Made by a program: the position numbers and the translations under genes. This document shows, one piece after another, positions 25,252 to 34,562 of a DNA stretch of 64,000 nucleotides (position 1 is its first letter; each line of letters starts with the position of its first letter). The DNA is from Frigoribacterium sp. ACAM 257. GTDB taxonomy: Bacteria > Actinomycetota > Actinomycetes > Actinomycetales > Microbacteriaceae. The notes below the pieces were generated by a model. The model saw nothing but the letters and a program-made list of their open reading frames with translations. It was not told the origin of the DNA and searched no databases. The stretch lies in contig NZ_VOLO01000001.1 of assembly GCF_007954365.1 (NCBI RefSeq), positions 434,001 through 498,000 on the forward strand, written 5' to 3'.

Positions 25252-26418
25252 ATGTTCCTCGCCATCACCAACACGCCGCGCGACTACGCGTGGGGCTCGC
25301 GCACCGCGATCTCCGAGCTGCTGGGCCGCAGGCCCTCCGGCGGGCCGGAGGCGGAGCTGTGGCTGGGGGCGCACGCGGGGTCGCCGAGCATCGTCGTGAA
25401 CCCCGCCGTCGTCGACGGCGCCGACACCCTGGCCGACTGGTTCGCGGCCGAGCCGGCCCGGGCGCTCGGCCGGGGCCGCACCGAGCTGCCGTTCCTCCTC
25501 AAGGTGCTCGCCGCCGACCAGCCCCTCTCGATCCAGGCGCACCCGACGCCCGAGCAGGCCGAGGAGGGCTTCGCCCGCGAGGAGGCGGCGGGCGTCCCCC
25601 TGGGCGCGCCGCACCGCAACTACAAGGACCGGTTCCCGAAGCCCGAGATCATCGTCGCCCTCAGCGAGCGGTTCGACGCGCTGTGCGGCTTCCGCGCCCC
25701 GGCCGAGACGCTCGCGGACATCGACGCGATCGACGCGGGGACCGGGCGTCTCGCGGCCCTCCGCGGCAGCGTCGCGGCGTCGCTCGAGTCGACGCTGGCC
25801 TGGCTCTTCGACGGCTCGGACGAGTCGCGACGGGTCGTCGGGGCGGTGGCCGAGCTGGCGAGGGGGGTCGTCGACCCGACCCCGAGCACCGCGACCGTCG
25901 TCGAGCTCGACCGCCTCTACCCGGGCGACCCCGGCGTCGTCGTGTCGCTGCTGCTCAACCGGGTCTCGCTCCGGACCGGCGAGGCCCTGTTCCTCCCGGC
26001 CGGCAACGTCCACGCGTACCTCGGCGGGCTCGGCATCGAGCTGATGGCGCCCTCCGACAACGTGCTGCGCGGCGGCCTGACCCCCAAGCACGTCGACGTG
26101 CCGGAGCTGCTGCGGGTGCTCGAGTTCTCCCCGCTGCCCGTCCCGTGGCTCCGACCCGTCGAGGTGGCCCGCGGCGTCGAGCGGTTCGCCCCCGAGGGCA
26201 CCGGGTTCGCCCTGCTGCGCGTGCACGCAGGAGGCGCGGGCGCGGTCGTCGAGATCGGCGGGCCCAGCATCCTCCTCGTCACCGACGGCGAGGTCGACGT
26301 CAAGGGACAGGACGGCACCATCCACCTGGCGCGGGGCGAGTCGGCGTTCGTGACCCCCGACGAGGTCCGTCTCGCGGTCAGCGGCGGCGGGCAGCTCTGG
26401 GTGGCGACGCCCGCCTGA
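25252..26418 (+). CDS. manA: Mannose-6-phosphate isomerase, class I
   Basis: A 388-aa zinc enzyme interconverting fructose-6-phosphate and mannose-6-phosphate, the entry to GDP-mannose. Metal ligands are visible as QAH (Gln95, His97), the Glu of FPKPE (Glu132) and the His of NVHAYL (about 254). DYAWGS near the N-terminus and LKVLAADQPLSIQ are family landmarks. GGAGA ribosome site and ATG at 25252. Divergent from the acyl-CoA dehydrogenase gene and followed by galE. Works with ManB and PPM synthase encoded nearby. Confidence 0.95.
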   Translation: MFLAITNTPRDYAWGSRTAISELLGRRPSGGPEAELWLGAHAGSPSIVVNPAVVDGADTLADWFAAEPARALGRGRTELPFLLKVLAADQPLSIQAHPTPEQAEEGFAREEAAGVPLGAPHRNYKDRFPKPEIIVALSERFDALCGFRAPAETLADIDAIDAGTGRLAALRGSVAASLESTLAWLFDGSDESRRVVGAVAELARGVVDPTPSTATVVELDRLYPGDPGVVVSLLLNRVSLRTGEALFLPAGNVHAYLGGLGIELMAPSDNVLRGGLTPKHVDVPELLRVLEFSPLPVPWLRPVEVARGVERFAPEGTGFALLRVHAGGAGAVVEIGGPSILLVTDGEVDVKGQDGTIHLARGESAFVTPDEVRLAVSGGGQLWVATPA

Positions 26419-26472
26419 GGCGCGCCTCGGCCTCGCCGGGCCGCAGCACCGGGAGGCGCCTCCTCGCCTCGC

Positions 26473-26478
26473 TAGGCT
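26473..26478 (+). promoter_or_regulatory. -10 box TAGGCT of leaderless galE
   Basis: TAGGCT ends exactly 6 nt before the ATG at 26485 and there is no ribosome site, so galE probably starts from a leaderless mRNA. Confidence 0.55.
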
Positions 26479-26484
26479 GACGCC

Positions 26485-27444
26485 ATGTCATGGTTGGTCA
26501 CCGGCGGTGCCGGGTACATCGGGTCCCACGTCGTTCGCGAGCTCACGGGGGCGGGCATGGACGCCGTCGTCCTCGACGACCTCTCGTCCGGCCTCGAGGC
26601 GTTCGTGCCCGACGGGGTGCCGTTCGTCCGCGCGAGCATCCTCGACCGCGACGCGGTCGCCGCGGCGATCGAGCAGCACGGGGTCACCGGGGTCGTGCAC
26701 GTGGCCGGCTACAAGTACGCCGGGGTCTCGGTGCAGCGTCCGCTGCACACCTACGAGCAGAACGTGACCGGCACGCAGGTGCTGCTCGGCGCCATGGCGG
26801 ACGCCGGGGTCGACCGGGTCGTCTTCTCGTCGAGCGCGGCCGTCTACGGCACCCCGCCGACGGACGTCGTCACCGAGGACACCCCGAAGGCCCCGGCCTC
26901 GCCCTACGGCGAGAGCAAGCTGATCGGCGAGTGGCTGCTCCGCGACCAGGCGACGGCCGTCGGCCTCCGGCACACGAGCCTCCGCTACTTCAACGTCGTC
27001 GGCTCGGGCTCGCCCGAGCTCTGGGACGCCAGCCCGCACAACCTCTTCCCCCTCGTCTTCGACGCGCTCGCGGCGGGGCGGGCGCCGCGGATCAACGGCG
27101 ACGACTACGACACGCCCGACGGCACCTGCGTGCGCGACTACGTGCACGTGGCCGACCTCGCGGTCTCGCACGTCGCCGCCGCGCGCCGCCTCGACGCGGG
27201 CGAGCCCGTCGAGGCCGCCTACAACCTCGGCTCCGGAGGCGGTGTCTCGGTCGCCGAGATCATGGCCGCGATGCGAGAGGGCACCGGCATCGACTTCACC
27301 CCGGAGATCGGTCCGCGCCGTCCCGGCGACCCCGACCGCATCGTGGCCGACGGCGCGCTCGCGGCCCGCGACCTCGACTGGGAGATGCGCCACACGCTGC
27401 TCGAGATGGTGACCAGCGCCTGGGACGCGGCACCGCGCCGCTGA
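26485..27444 (+). CDS. galE: UDP-glucose 4-epimerase
   Basis: A 319-aa NAD-dependent enzyme interconverting UDP-glucose and UDP-galactose. TGGAGYIGSH at residues 6-15 is the dinucleotide site, SSSAAVYG (near 115) and SPYGESK with Tyr about 142 form the active site, and NVVGSG, DGTCVRDYVHV and NLGSGGGVSV are typical GalE segments. It probably supplies UDP-galactose (or galactofuranose precursor) for surface glycan. Lone gene with its own leaderless promoter. Confidence 0.93.
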   Translation: MSWLVTGGAGYIGSHVVRELTGAGMDAVVLDDLSSGLEAFVPDGVPFVRASILDRDAVAAAIEQHGVTGVVHVAGYKYAGVSVQRPLHTYEQNVTGTQVLLGAMADAGVDRVVFSSSAAVYGTPPTDVVTEDTPKAPASPYGESKLIGEWLLRDQATAVGLRHTSLRYFNVVGSGSPELWDASPHNLFPLVFDALAAGRAPRINGDDYDTPDGTCVRDYVHVADLAVSHVAAARRLDAGEPVEAAYNLGSGGGVSVAEIMAAMREGTGIDFTPEIGPRRPGDPDRIVADGALAARDLDWEMRHTLLEMVTSAWDAAPRR

Positions 27445-27565
27445 GCCGACGACCGCCTCCTGGGCAGGGGTGTCGGCGCTCGTGCCGACGCTCGCCGCTC
27501 CGTGGTCCGACACGCCGGAGCCCGCTTGACCCTCGATGAGGGGTGCAGGGTTTATGGGGTCCGAC

Positions 27566-27594
27566 TTGACGTGGCCGAACTACACCGGTGTAAT
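27566..27594 (+). promoter_or_regulatory. Near-consensus promoter of whiB2
   Basis: TTGACG (27566-27571), a spacer of exactly 17 nt and TGTAAT (27589-27594), each five of six matches to consensus. Transcription would start near 27601, giving a leader of about 44 nt ending in a strong AGGGGAGA ribosome site. One of the strongest promoters visible in this GC-rich window. Confidence 0.75.
27581..27592 (+). promoter_or_regulatory. Perfect 12-bp palindrome over the whiB2 -10 region
   Basis: TACACCGGTGTA is fully self-complementary and overlaps the spacer and first half of the -10 box. A repressor dimer bound here would block RNA polymerase. The protein that binds is not identifiable from the window. 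Confidence 0.6.
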
Positions 27595-27644
27595 TGGCAC
27601 ATCGCAGCCGTCCAGGGAGCGAGCGACACGAGGGGAGATGTGCC

Positions 27645-27995
27645 ATGGCGATCGACGAGAGCCGTGACGACCGAGACCTCGTCGCACCGGTCCGAGCGGG
27701 TGTGCCCGACGACTGGCACGTCGACCCGGTGCTGCTGGGCGTCCCCGGCGTCCGCCGGTCCGGCGACGACGACGAGGCCCAGCTCTCCTGGCAGGTCGAC
27801 TCGCTCTGCGCCCAGACCGACCCCGAGGCGTTCTTCCCTGAGAAGGGCGGCTCGACCCGTGACGCGAAGAAGATCTGCGCCTCCTGCGACGTCCGGGCCC
27901 AGTGCCTCGAGTACGCGCTCCAGAACGACGAGCGCTTCGGCATCTGGGGCGGTCTCTCCGAGCGCGAGCGCCGCAAGCTCCGCAAGCGGGCCTGA
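27645..27995 (+). CDS. whiB2: WhiB2/WhmD-type iron-sulfur transcription factor
   Basis: A 116-aa regulator. Cys55, Cys78, Cys81 and Cys87 in the C-x22-C-x2-C-x5-C pattern bind a 4Fe-4S cluster; FGIWGGL at 98-104 is the WhiB turn and SERERRKLRKR the basic DNA-contacting tail. A 50-residue N-terminal extension and the FFPEKGGSTRDAKKIC wording fit WhiB2/WhmD, a regulator of septation and division in actinobacteria. It stands just before a large glycosyltransferase, as around whiB2 in mycobacteria. Start ATG has an excellent ribosome site. Control is discussed at the promoter and palindrome. Confidence 0.93.
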   Translation: MAIDESRDDRDLVAPVRAGVPDDWHVDPVLLGVPGVRRSGDDDEAQLSWQVDSLCAQTDPEAFFPEKGGSTRDAKKICASCDVRAQCLEYALQNDERFGIWGGLSERERRKLRKRA

Positions 27996-28015
27996 CCCGC
28001 TGCTCAGACGTCTGC

Positions 28016-28049
28016 ACGGCGCCCGTCCCCTCCCGGGGCCGGGCGCCGT
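28016..28049 (+). terminator. Hairpin terminator after whiB2
   Basis: A 10-bp perfect stem (28016-28025 with 28040-28049) plus inner GC pairing in its 14-nt loop, 20 nt past the whiB2 stop. The remaining space up to 28167 contains TAGGCT at 28153-28158, a likely -10 box for the next gene. Confidence 0.65.
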
Positions 28050-28167
28050 CGTCGTCGGTCGGGCGCCCGGAGGCCCGTCGATCGCCCGTCATCGGCCCCT
28101 CACAGGTAGTGGGGGACCGGCGCGGCGCGGCAGAGGTGCGGGGCGCCCGACCTAGGCTGCTCAGGTC

Positions 28168-31020
28168 ATGCAGCCGAGAGTCACAGCGATCCTCGTCGCC
28201 CCTGGTGGAGCGACCTACCTCGACCGAACCCTCGACGCGCTGTCGCGGCAGACCCGCCCGCCGGAGTCGCTCGTGGTCGTGGACGCCGGCGGCAAGGACA
28301 GCGAGGCCGGCAGGCTCTCCCTGAGCGGCGCGGCCCAGCTGACGAGCGTGCCCGCCGGGACGACCTTCGTCCAGGCGCTCGCGCAGGGGGTGCGCGTCTC
28401 GGGGCCCGGCGACTCTCCTCGCGACGGCTCGGTCGACCCCGACGAGTGGCTGTGGTTCCTCGGGCACGACAACGTGCCCGGCCCCGAGGCGCTGGACCGC
28501 CTCCTGTCCCAGGTCGAGGTGTCGCCCTCCGTCGCCGTCGCCGGGCCCAAGCTCATGCGCTTCGACGACCCGACGGTCATCGCCGAGTTCGGCGAGACGA
28601 TGACGCGGTACGGCGCGTCGATGCCGCTCGTCGAGAGCCAGCTCGACCAGGGGCAGCACGACCACCACGAGGACGTCCTGGGGGTCGCGGCCGCCGGCAT
28701 GCTCGTCCGGCGCAGCGTCTGGACGGCCCTCGGGGGCTTCGACCCGGCCCTGCCGCACGTCGACTCGGCCCTCGACTTCTCCGTCCGCGCCCGTCTCGCC
28801 GGGCACCGTGTCGTGCTCGTGCCGGACGCGCGGGTGTCGAGCGCCGGCCAGCCGGAGGACTTCGGCCAGGCCCCCGGCGGACACGCCCGAGCGGCACGCC
28901 TGCACCGCGCCGCGCAGCTGCACCGTCGGCTCGTCTACGCGCCCCCCGCGGCGCTGCCGCTGCACTGGCTCTCGCTCGTGCCCCTGGCGTTCGTGCGCTC
29001 CGTCTGGCACCTCCTCACCAAGAACCCCGGGGCGGTGCCGGGGGAGTTCGCCACCGCCCTCGCCGCGGCGTTCGGGGGTTCCCGGGTGCTGCCGGCGCGG
29101 CGGGCGCTCGCGCGGACCCGGACGACCAGCTGGTCGGCCGTGGAGCCGCTGCGCGCCTCCTTCAACCTCATCCGCGAGCGGCGCGTCAGCGACCGTGACG
29201 CGCTCGTGGCGCACGGCGAGGACGCGTCCGACCCCCGGGCGAGCTTCATCGGGTCGGGAGGACTCTGGGTCGTCCTCGTCGCCGCCGTCGTGGGCGTCGT
29301 CGCGTTCCTGGAGTTCCTGCCGCAGCCGGCCCTGACCGGCGGCGGGCTCCTGCCCCTCAGCACCTCCGTCCCCGAGCTCTGGGACAACGTCGGCTGGGGC
29401 CGACACGAGATCGGCACCGGGTTCGTCGGCCCGAGCGACCCGTTCACCGCGGTGCTCGCCGTCCTCGGCTCCGTCACGTTCTGGTCGCCCTCCACCGCGG
29501 TGCTCGCGCTCTGGCTGGTCGCGTTGCCGGCCTCGGCCCTCGGCGCGTGGTTCGCGGCCCGCCGGGTCACGAGCCGGTCGTGGACCCCTGCCGTCGTCGC
29601 GGCCGTCTACGCCGTCTCGACCCCTCTGCTGTCCGGCCTGCAGTCGGGCCACATCGGCGCGGTCGTGGCGCACGTCGCGCTGCCGTTCCTGATCTGGGCG
29701 CTGATCGGGTCGGCACGCTCGTGGGCCGCCGGGGCGACCGCCTCCTTGCTCTTCGCCGTCGTCGCGGCCGCCGCACCGTCGCTGCTGCCCGCCCTCGTCG
29801 TGATCTGGCTCGGGTCGCTGGCCACCCGGCCCCGGGGCATCCACCGCATGCTGGCCGTCCCGCTGCCGGCCGTGGCGCTGTTCGTGCCGCTCGCCGTCGC
29901 GCAGATCTCGCGCGGCACCTGGTGGGCCGTCTTCGCCGATCCCGGCGTCCCCGCCAGGATCGAGCCCGCGTCGCCGTGGCAGCTGCTCGTCGCCTCGCCC
30001 GAGACCGGGCTGAACGGGTGGACAGCCGTGCTGGCCGGCCTCGGGGTGAGCGGGGCCACGGCCGCGGTCGTCGTGGCGGCCGCCTTCGTCCCTGTGGCGC
30101 TCCTCGCCGTCGCCGCGCCCTTCGTCGGCCAGGCCCGACGTGCCGTGCCGGCCCTGTCGCTCGCCCTGCTCGGCTTCGTCACGGCGGTCGCCGCGACCCA
30201 CGTGTCGATCTCCGGCGTCGGCAGCGAGACGACGTCCGTCTGGGCCGGGAGCGGACTGAGCCTCTACCTGCTGGGCCTGGTCGGAGCCGCCTCGGTCACC
30301 CTCGACCGGCTGCCGCGCGTGGCGCCGACCGTGGGGGTCGTCGTCGCCGCCGTGAGCGTCGCGTCCGTCTTCCCGCTCGTCGTCGCCTCCTACGCGGGCA
30401 CGGGCGACGTGCGTCCCAGCTCGGGCCGCATCCTGTCGGCGTACGTGACGGCCGAGGCGGAGGCGTCGCCCGAGGTGGGCACGCTGGTGCTGACGCCGCA
30501 GCCCGACGGCTCGCTGGCGGTCTCGCTCGAGCACGGCCAGGGCGCGACGCTCGACGACCAGTCGACCCTCGACGCCACCGCGCAGCGACTCAGCTCGACC
30601 AACGAGGACCTCACCGTCCTCGCCGGCAACCTCGTGAGCATCAGCGGCTTCGACCCGTCCGCCGACCTCGACCAGCTCGGGATCGGCTTCGTCCTGCTCG
30701 GCGAGGCCGCCGACGGCGACGACGAGGCACAGGACCTCGCGCGCCGGGCGAGCGAGGCGCTCGACGGGACCGCGTCGTTCCAGCCCGTCGGCGAGACCAG
30801 CAACGGCCTGCTCTGGCGCTGGGTGGACGCCTCGGGCGCCGCTCCCGACCGCGACGACGCCGGGCCGCTCCGCCCCGTCGTGCTCATCAGCTGGGCCCTC
30901 GTGTTCGGCTCTGCGCTCCTGTTGGCCGTCCCGACCACGCCGCGCCGTCGTCGATCGCGCGCCGGGGTGCCTGAGTCGGAGCAGCCCGCCACCACCTTCG
31001 ACGAGGAGAGAGATGACTGA
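28168..31020 (+). CDS. Large GT2 glycosyltransferase with polytopic membrane domain
   Basis: A 950-aa protein. Residues 1-250 are a GT2 domain opening with [34 protein letters not shown] holds the acidic motif and [21 protein letters not shown] is the usual acceptor segment. From about 360 there are ten or more membrane helices, then an extracytoplasmic domain of about 150 residues and a final helix near 915 with a basic tail. This build matches actinobacterial wall-glycan transferases found next to whiB2. Its stop overlaps the DUF5719 gene by 8 bp. Substrate unknown; a role in rhamnose or galactan wall polymers is an inference from family context. Confidence 0.87.
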   Translation: MQPRVTAILVAPGGATYLDRTLDALSRQTRPPESLVVVDAGGKDSEAGRLSLSGAAQLTSVPAGTTFVQALAQGVRVSGPGDSPRDGSVDPDEWLWFLGHDNVPGPEALDRLLSQVEVSPSVAVAGPKLMRFDDPTVIAEFGETMTRYGASMPLVESQLDQGQHDHHEDVLGVAAAGMLVRRSVWTALGGFDPALPHVDSALDFSVRARLAGHRVVLVPDARVSSAGQPEDFGQAPGGHARAARLHRAAQLHRRLVYAPPAALPLHWLSLVPLAFVRSVWHLLTKNPGAVPGEFATALAAAFGGSRVLPARRALARTRTTSWSAVEPLRASFNLIRERRVSDRDALVAHGEDASDPRASFIGSGGLWVVLVAAVVGVVAFLEFLPQPALTGGGLLPLSTSVPELWDNVGWGRHEIGTGFVGPSDPFTAVLAVLGSVTFWSPSTAVLALWLVALPASALGAWFAARRVTSRSWTPAVVAAVYAVSTPLLSGLQSGHIGAVVAHVALPFLIWALIGSARSWAAGATASLLFAVVAAAAPSLLPALVVIWLGSLATRPRGIHRMLAVPLPAVALFVPLAVAQISRGTWWAVFADPGVPARIEPASPWQLLVASPETGLNGWTAVLAGLGVSGATAAVVVAAAFVPVALLAVAAPFVGQARRAVPALSLALLGFVTAVAATHVSISGVGSETTSVWAGSGLSLYLLGLVGAASVTLDRLPRVAPTVGVVVAAVSVASVFPLVVASYAGTGDVRPSSGRILSAYVTAEAEASPEVGTLVLTPQPDGSLAVSLEHGQGATLDDQSTLDATAQRLSSTNEDLTVLAGNLVSISGFDPSADLDQLGIGFVLLGEAADGDDEAQDLARRASEALDGTASFQPVGETSNGLLWRWVDASGAAPDRDDAGPLRPVVLISWALVFGSALLLAVPTTPRRRRSRAGVPESEQPATTFDEERDD

Positions 31021-32422
31021 GCGACCCATCATCGCGCGGACCCGCCGGGTCGCGCTCGGCGCCGCCGGCCTCGCCGTCGCGGCCGTCGTCGTGGGCGCCG
31101 CGGGCGTCCTGCCGCTGCCGACGCTGCAGACCGTTCCCGCCGGGCAACTCGTGACGCCCGTGGCGGTCGACCAGCAGCGCGTCTGCGCGGGCGGGCTGCT
31201 CCGGCTCTCGGACGAGGAGGGGCAGCAGGCGACCACCGCCAGCTCCGTCGGACGCGCGAGGGTCGCCTCCGCCTCGAGCTCGGGCGACGACGAGAGCGCC
31301 GCTCTCGCCGGCGCGGACGGCAGCGCCTCGGACCCCCTGCTGTGGACGACGCCCGTCGAGGGGGACGACGTCCCGCTCGTCGCCGCGGCCCAGAGCCAGA
31401 CCGTCTCGGACGGCGAGCTCGTGGGCTTCGCCGCCGCCCCGTGCACCGAGCCGACGAGCTCGACCTGGCTGGTGGGCGGTTCGACCGAGACGGGCCGCGT
31501 CTCGCTCGTCGTGCTCGTGAACCCCACGGACGTGAACGCGACCGTCGACCTGGGCATCGCCGCCGAGAACGGCCCCGTCCAGGGGCCCGGCATCGACGGC
31601 ATCGTCGTCGCCCCCCGCAGCCAGAAGGTCGTGCCGCTCTCCGGCTTCGCGACCGGGCTCGTGTCGCCGGTCGTCCACGTCCAGAGCCGGGGCGGGCGGA
31701 TCGTCGCCTCGCTGCAGCAGAGCGTCGTGCGCACCCTCGACCCTGGCGGCGTCGACATCGTCACCGGCGCGGCGTCGCCGGCCCGCCAGGTCGTCGTGCC
31801 GGGCATCGTCGTGCGGGATTCGGCAGCGCTCGAGGGCGCGCTCACCGAGCCGTCGTCGGCCGACCTGCAGAGCGTCGTCCGGATCTACGTCCCCGGCGAC
31901 GACGCCGCACAGGTCTCGGTGACGCTCGCCACGGCCGACGGCACCGGCGCGACGTTCCAGACCAGGGCCGAGGCCGGCCGCGTCACCGACGTCCCGGTCG
32001 ACGGCCTCGCCGACGGGACCTGGACGGCGACGCTCGCGTCGCAGGTCCCCGTCGTCGCCGGGGCCCGCACCTCGACGATCTCGGCCGAGGGCGCGGTCGA
32101 CCTCGCCTGGGCCGCAGCGGCCCCCGCGCTTCGCGGCGACACGCTGGTGCAGGTGCCGCAGGGCCAGGGCTCCACGCTGTCGATCGCGAACCCCGCCACG
32201 GAGGCGGCCACGGCGGTCGTCGAGGTCGGCGACGACGAGCAGGAGCTCGCGGTCCCGGCCGGCAGCACGGTCGACGTCCCCGTCTCGAGCGGAGACGTGC
32301 TGACGCTGCGCGAGGCCGACGGGCTGCGGGCGGCGGTCAGCTGGTCGGCCGACGGCGCCGTCGCGTCCTGGCCCGTGACGTCGGCGTTCCCCGCGTCGAC
32401 CCCGGTGGTCGTCTACCCCTAG
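31013..32422 (+). CDS. DUF5719-family exported protein
   Basis: A 469-aa protein with a single N-terminal membrane helix (residues about 15-35) and a large outside region of repeated beta segments, such as [19 protein letters not shown] and [15 protein letters not shown]. Only one Cys pair stands out. Always or often found after the large GT2 in actinobacteria, to my knowledge. Translationally coupled: its ATG lies 8 bp inside the previous gene. Probably an accessory subunit of that glycosyltransferase, working outside the membrane. Biochemical function is not known. Confidence 0.8.
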   Translation: MTERPIIARTRRVALGAAGLAVAAVVVGAAGVLPLPTLQTVPAGQLVTPVAVDQQRVCAGGLLRLSDEEGQQATTASSVGRARVASASSSGDDESAALAGADGSASDPLLWTTPVEGDDVPLVAAAQSQTVSDGELVGFAAAPCTEPTSSTWLVGGSTETGRVSLVVLVNPTDVNATVDLGIAAENGPVQGPGIDGIVVAPRSQKVVPLSGFATGLVSPVVHVQSRGGRIVASLQQSVVRTLDPGGVDIVTGAASPARQVVVPGIVVRDSAALEGALTEPSSADLQSVVRIYVPGDDAAQVSVTLATADGTGATFQTRAEAGRVTDVPVDGLADGTWTATLASQVPVVAGARTSTISAEGAVDLAWAAAAPALRGDTLVQVPQGQGSTLSIANPATEAATAVVEVGDDEQELAVPAGSTVDVPVSSGDVLTLREADGLRAAVSWSADGAVASWPVTSAFPASTPVVVYP

Positions 32423-32450
32423 GGCCTCGGCCGTCGGCGCCCTGCAGGGG

Positions 32451-32900
32451 TCAGCGATCGCGCCAGCGGTCGGGGGACAGGTCCCACGGGTCCTTGCCGA
32501 GGAGGTCGCCGACGGCCTGGAGCACCCAGCCCTCGACGAGGACCCGGTGCTGCCACTCGTCGTCGACCGGCCCGTGCGACTCGGGCACGTGGGACAGCCG
32601 CTCGATCGGCAGCCGGTAGACGACCACGGTGCGCGCGGCACGGTCGACGCGCCATCGTTCGACGCGGGTCGGGTCGGGGGCGGCCGGGAGGCCCGCGACC
32701 TCGAACGTCACGTCGGCGAGGTCGTCGGGCCACAGCTCGCGCAGGTGGTCGGCCGTCTCGGCGACGAGGTCGTCGAAGAGCTCGACCCGCGTCCGCAGGA
32801 AGGGCAGGTGCGGACCCGCGGCGGAGGAGCGGAGCCCGCGCCCGTGTCGGTCCCGACGTCGAGAGCGGTCGGTGACGCGGACTCGGCGTGGCCTCGGCAT
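32451..32900 (-). CDS. Rv3259-like zincin-family protein without HExxH
   Basis: A 149-aa protein resembling mycobacterial Rv3259 and the Zincin_1 (metallopeptidase) family: MPRPRRVRV basic start, GPHLPFLRTRVELFDDLV and VVYRLPIERL are alignable from memory. I see no HExxH; at the expected place the sequence reads EWQHRVLVEGWVLQAV, so it is probably not an active protease. Start at ATG 32900 is chosen because homologues begin MPRR and because TACGAT lies 6 nt upstream. Divergent from DUF3499 with a 35-bp gap. Confidence 0.75.
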   Translation of the reverse strand: MPRPRRVRVTDRSRRRDRHGRGLRSSAAGPHLPFLRTRVELFDDLVAETADHLRELWPDDLADVTFEVAGLPAAPDPTRVERWRVDRAARTVVVYRLPIERLSHVPESHGPVDDEWQHRVLVEGWVLQAVGDLLGKDPWDLSPDRWRDR

Positions 32901-32906
32901 CCCGCT

Positions 32907-32912
32907 ATCGTA
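32907..32912 (-). promoter_or_regulatory. -10 box TACGAT, leaderless, in a divergent gap
   Basis: On the minus strand TACGAT ends 6 nt before the ATG at 32900. On the plus strand the same bases give TATCGT (32906-32911), and a second TATCGT lies at 32922-32927 before the DUF3499 start, so the 35-bp gap seems to drive both genes. Confidence 0.5.
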
Positions 32913-32935
32913 GACCGGAGGTATCGTGTCGGACG

Positions 32936-33148
32936 ATGATCCCACGCCCCTGCAGCAAGGTCGCCTGCCACGACGAGGCGGTGTCGACGCTCACCTACGT
33001 GTACGCCGACTCGATGGTGGTGGTGGGGCCGCTGAGCGAGCGGATCGAGCCGCACGGGTACGACCTGTGCGCGCGACACGCGTCCTCGCTGTCCGTGCCC
33101 CAGGGCTGGCAGGTGCTCCGCCAGGTAGTTTTAGGACATGACTACTGA
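32936..33148 (+). CDS. DUF3499-family small protein
   Basis: A 70-aa conserved actinobacterial protein (Rv3258-like). RPCSKVAC at the N-terminus and LCARH later place three Cys and one His in a zinc-ribbon-like arrangement; TLTYVYADS and VVGPLSERIEPHGYDLC are the family signature. Function unknown. GGAGG at 32917-32921 is 14 nt before the ATG, longer than usual. The last 11 bp overlap manB, and its 3' part contains the manB -10 box. Confidence 0.85.
   Translation: MIPRPCSKVACHDEAVSTLTYVYADSMVVVGPLSERIEPHGYDLCARHASSLSVPQGWQVLRQVVLGHDY
33126..33131 (+). promoter_or_regulatory. -10 box TAGTTT of manB inside DUF3499
   Basis: TAGTTT ends exactly 6 nt before the manB ATG at 33138 and is AT-rich against its surroundings. 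It suggests that manB also has a leaderless promoter of its own within the coding end of DUF3499. Confidence 0.55.
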
Positions 33149-34562
33149 GAACACCCCCGACCTCACCGCCTTCGTCAAGACGTACGACGTCCGCGGCCTG
33201 GTGGGGACGCAGCTGACCGACGAGGTCGTCGAGGCCTTCGGCGCCGCCTTCGCCGACGAGGTCGGAGCGGCGGGCAGCGAGCTCGTCGTCGGCCACGACA
33301 TGCGCGACTCGTCGCCCGCCTTCGCGGCGGCCTTCTCGCGCGGGGCGCAGGCGAGGGGCGCCGACGTCGTCGCCCTCGGGCTCTGCTCGACGGACGAGTC
33401 GTACTTCGCCTCCGGCTCGCTCGACGCCCCGGCCGCGATGTTCACGGCCAGCCACAACCCGGCGACGTACAACGGCATCAAGATGAGCCGCGCCGGCGCC
33501 CAGGGCATCAGCCTCGACACCGGCCTGTCGTCGATCCGAGACCGCGCCGCCCGCTACCTCGCCGACGGCATCGACTCCGTCGACGAGGTCGGCTCCCTGC
33601 GGGAGCACGACGCGCTGCCGGGCTACGTCGCCCACCTGCGCGGTCTCGTCGACCTGACCGGCGTCCGTCCGCTGAAGGTCGTCGTCGACGCCGGCAATGG
33701 CATGGGCGGCCTGACGGTGCCCGCCGTCCTCGGCGACGCCGCCGGGCTGCCGGGCCTCCCGCTCGAGATCGTCCCGCTCTACTTCGAGCTCGACGGCACG
33801 TTCCCGAACCACGAGGCGAACCCGCTCGAGCCGGCCAACCTCGTCGACCTGCAGGCCGCCGTCGTCGCCCACGGGGCCGACCTCGGCCTGGCCTTCGACG
33901 GCGACGCCGACCGCTGCTTCGTGGTCGACGAGCGCGGCGACGCGGTGACGCCGTCGGCCGTCGCCGCGATCGTGGCCGTCCGCGAGATCGCTCGCGTCCG
34001 GGCCGCCGAGCCCGACGCCTCCATCTCGGTGATCCACAACCTCATCACCTCGCGCGCCGTGCCCGAGGCGATCGTCGCCTCCGGGGCGGTGCCGGTCCGC
34101 ACCAGGGTCGGGCACTCGCTGATCAAGGACGAGATGCGCACCACCGGCGCGATCTTCGGCGGCGAGCACTCGGCGCACTACTATTTCCGCGACTTCTGGG
34201 GCGCCGACAACGGGATGCTCGCCGCCATGCACGTGCTCGCCGAGCTGGGCCACCAGGACGAGCCGCTGTCGACCCTGACCGACCGCTACACGCCCTACAC
34301 GGCCAGCGGCGAGATCAACTCGACCGTCACCGACGTGCCCGCGGCGTACACCCGCGTCGTCGAGGCGTTCACGGGCCGCGGCGACTTCGACGAGCTCGAC
34401 GGCCTCACCGTGTCGGGCTCGTCGGCCGACGGGGCCTTCTGGTGGTTCAACGTCCGACCCTCGAACACCGAGCCGCTGCTCCGGCTGAACGCCGAGGCGG
34501 CGACGCGCTCGGGGATGGAGTCCGTGCGCGACGAGGTCCTGGCGCTCATCCGGCAGTCCTGA
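33138..34562 (+). CDS. manB: Phosphomannomutase/phosphoglucomutase
   Basis: A 474-aa alpha-D-phosphohexomutase converting mannose-6-phosphate to mannose-1-phosphate for GDP-mannose synthesis. TASHNPATYNG near residue 104 has the catalytic phosphoserine, DGDADR near 254 binds magnesium, GGEHSAH near 340 is the sugar loop and RPSNTEPLLRLN near the C-terminus binds phosphate. Overlaps DUF3499 upstream and touches csoR downstream (TGATG). In mycobacteria the equivalent gene also lies near whiB2 and the Rv3258/3259 pair. Confidence 0.95.
   Translation: MTTENTPDLTAFVKTYDVRGLVGTQLTDEVVEAFGAAFADEVGAAGSELVVGHDMRDSSPAFAAAFSRGAQARGADVVALGLCSTDESYFASGSLDAPAAMFTASHNPATYNGIKMSRAGAQGISLDTGLSSIRDRAARYLADGIDSVDEVGSLREHDALPGYVAHLRGLVDLTGVRPLKVVVDAGNGMGGLTVPAVLGDAAGLPGLPLEIVPLYFELDGTFPNHEANPLEPANLVDLQAAVVAHGADLGLAFDGDADRCFVVDERGDAVTPSAVAAIVAVREIARVRAAEPDASISVIHNLITSRAVPEAIVASGAVPVRTRVGHSLIKDEMRTTGAIFGGEHSAHYYFRDFWGADNGMLAAMHVLAELGHQDEPLSTLTDRYTPYTASGEINSTVTDVPAAYTRVVEAFTGRGDFDELDGLTVSGSSADGAFWWFNVRPSNTEPLLRLNAEAATRSGMESVRDEVLALIRQS

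Noticed and set aside
27580-31845. 1421-codon open frame on the minus strand
   Set aside because: Fully antisense to whiB2, the large GT2 and DUF5719 genes, which have clear homology; no recognisable domain.
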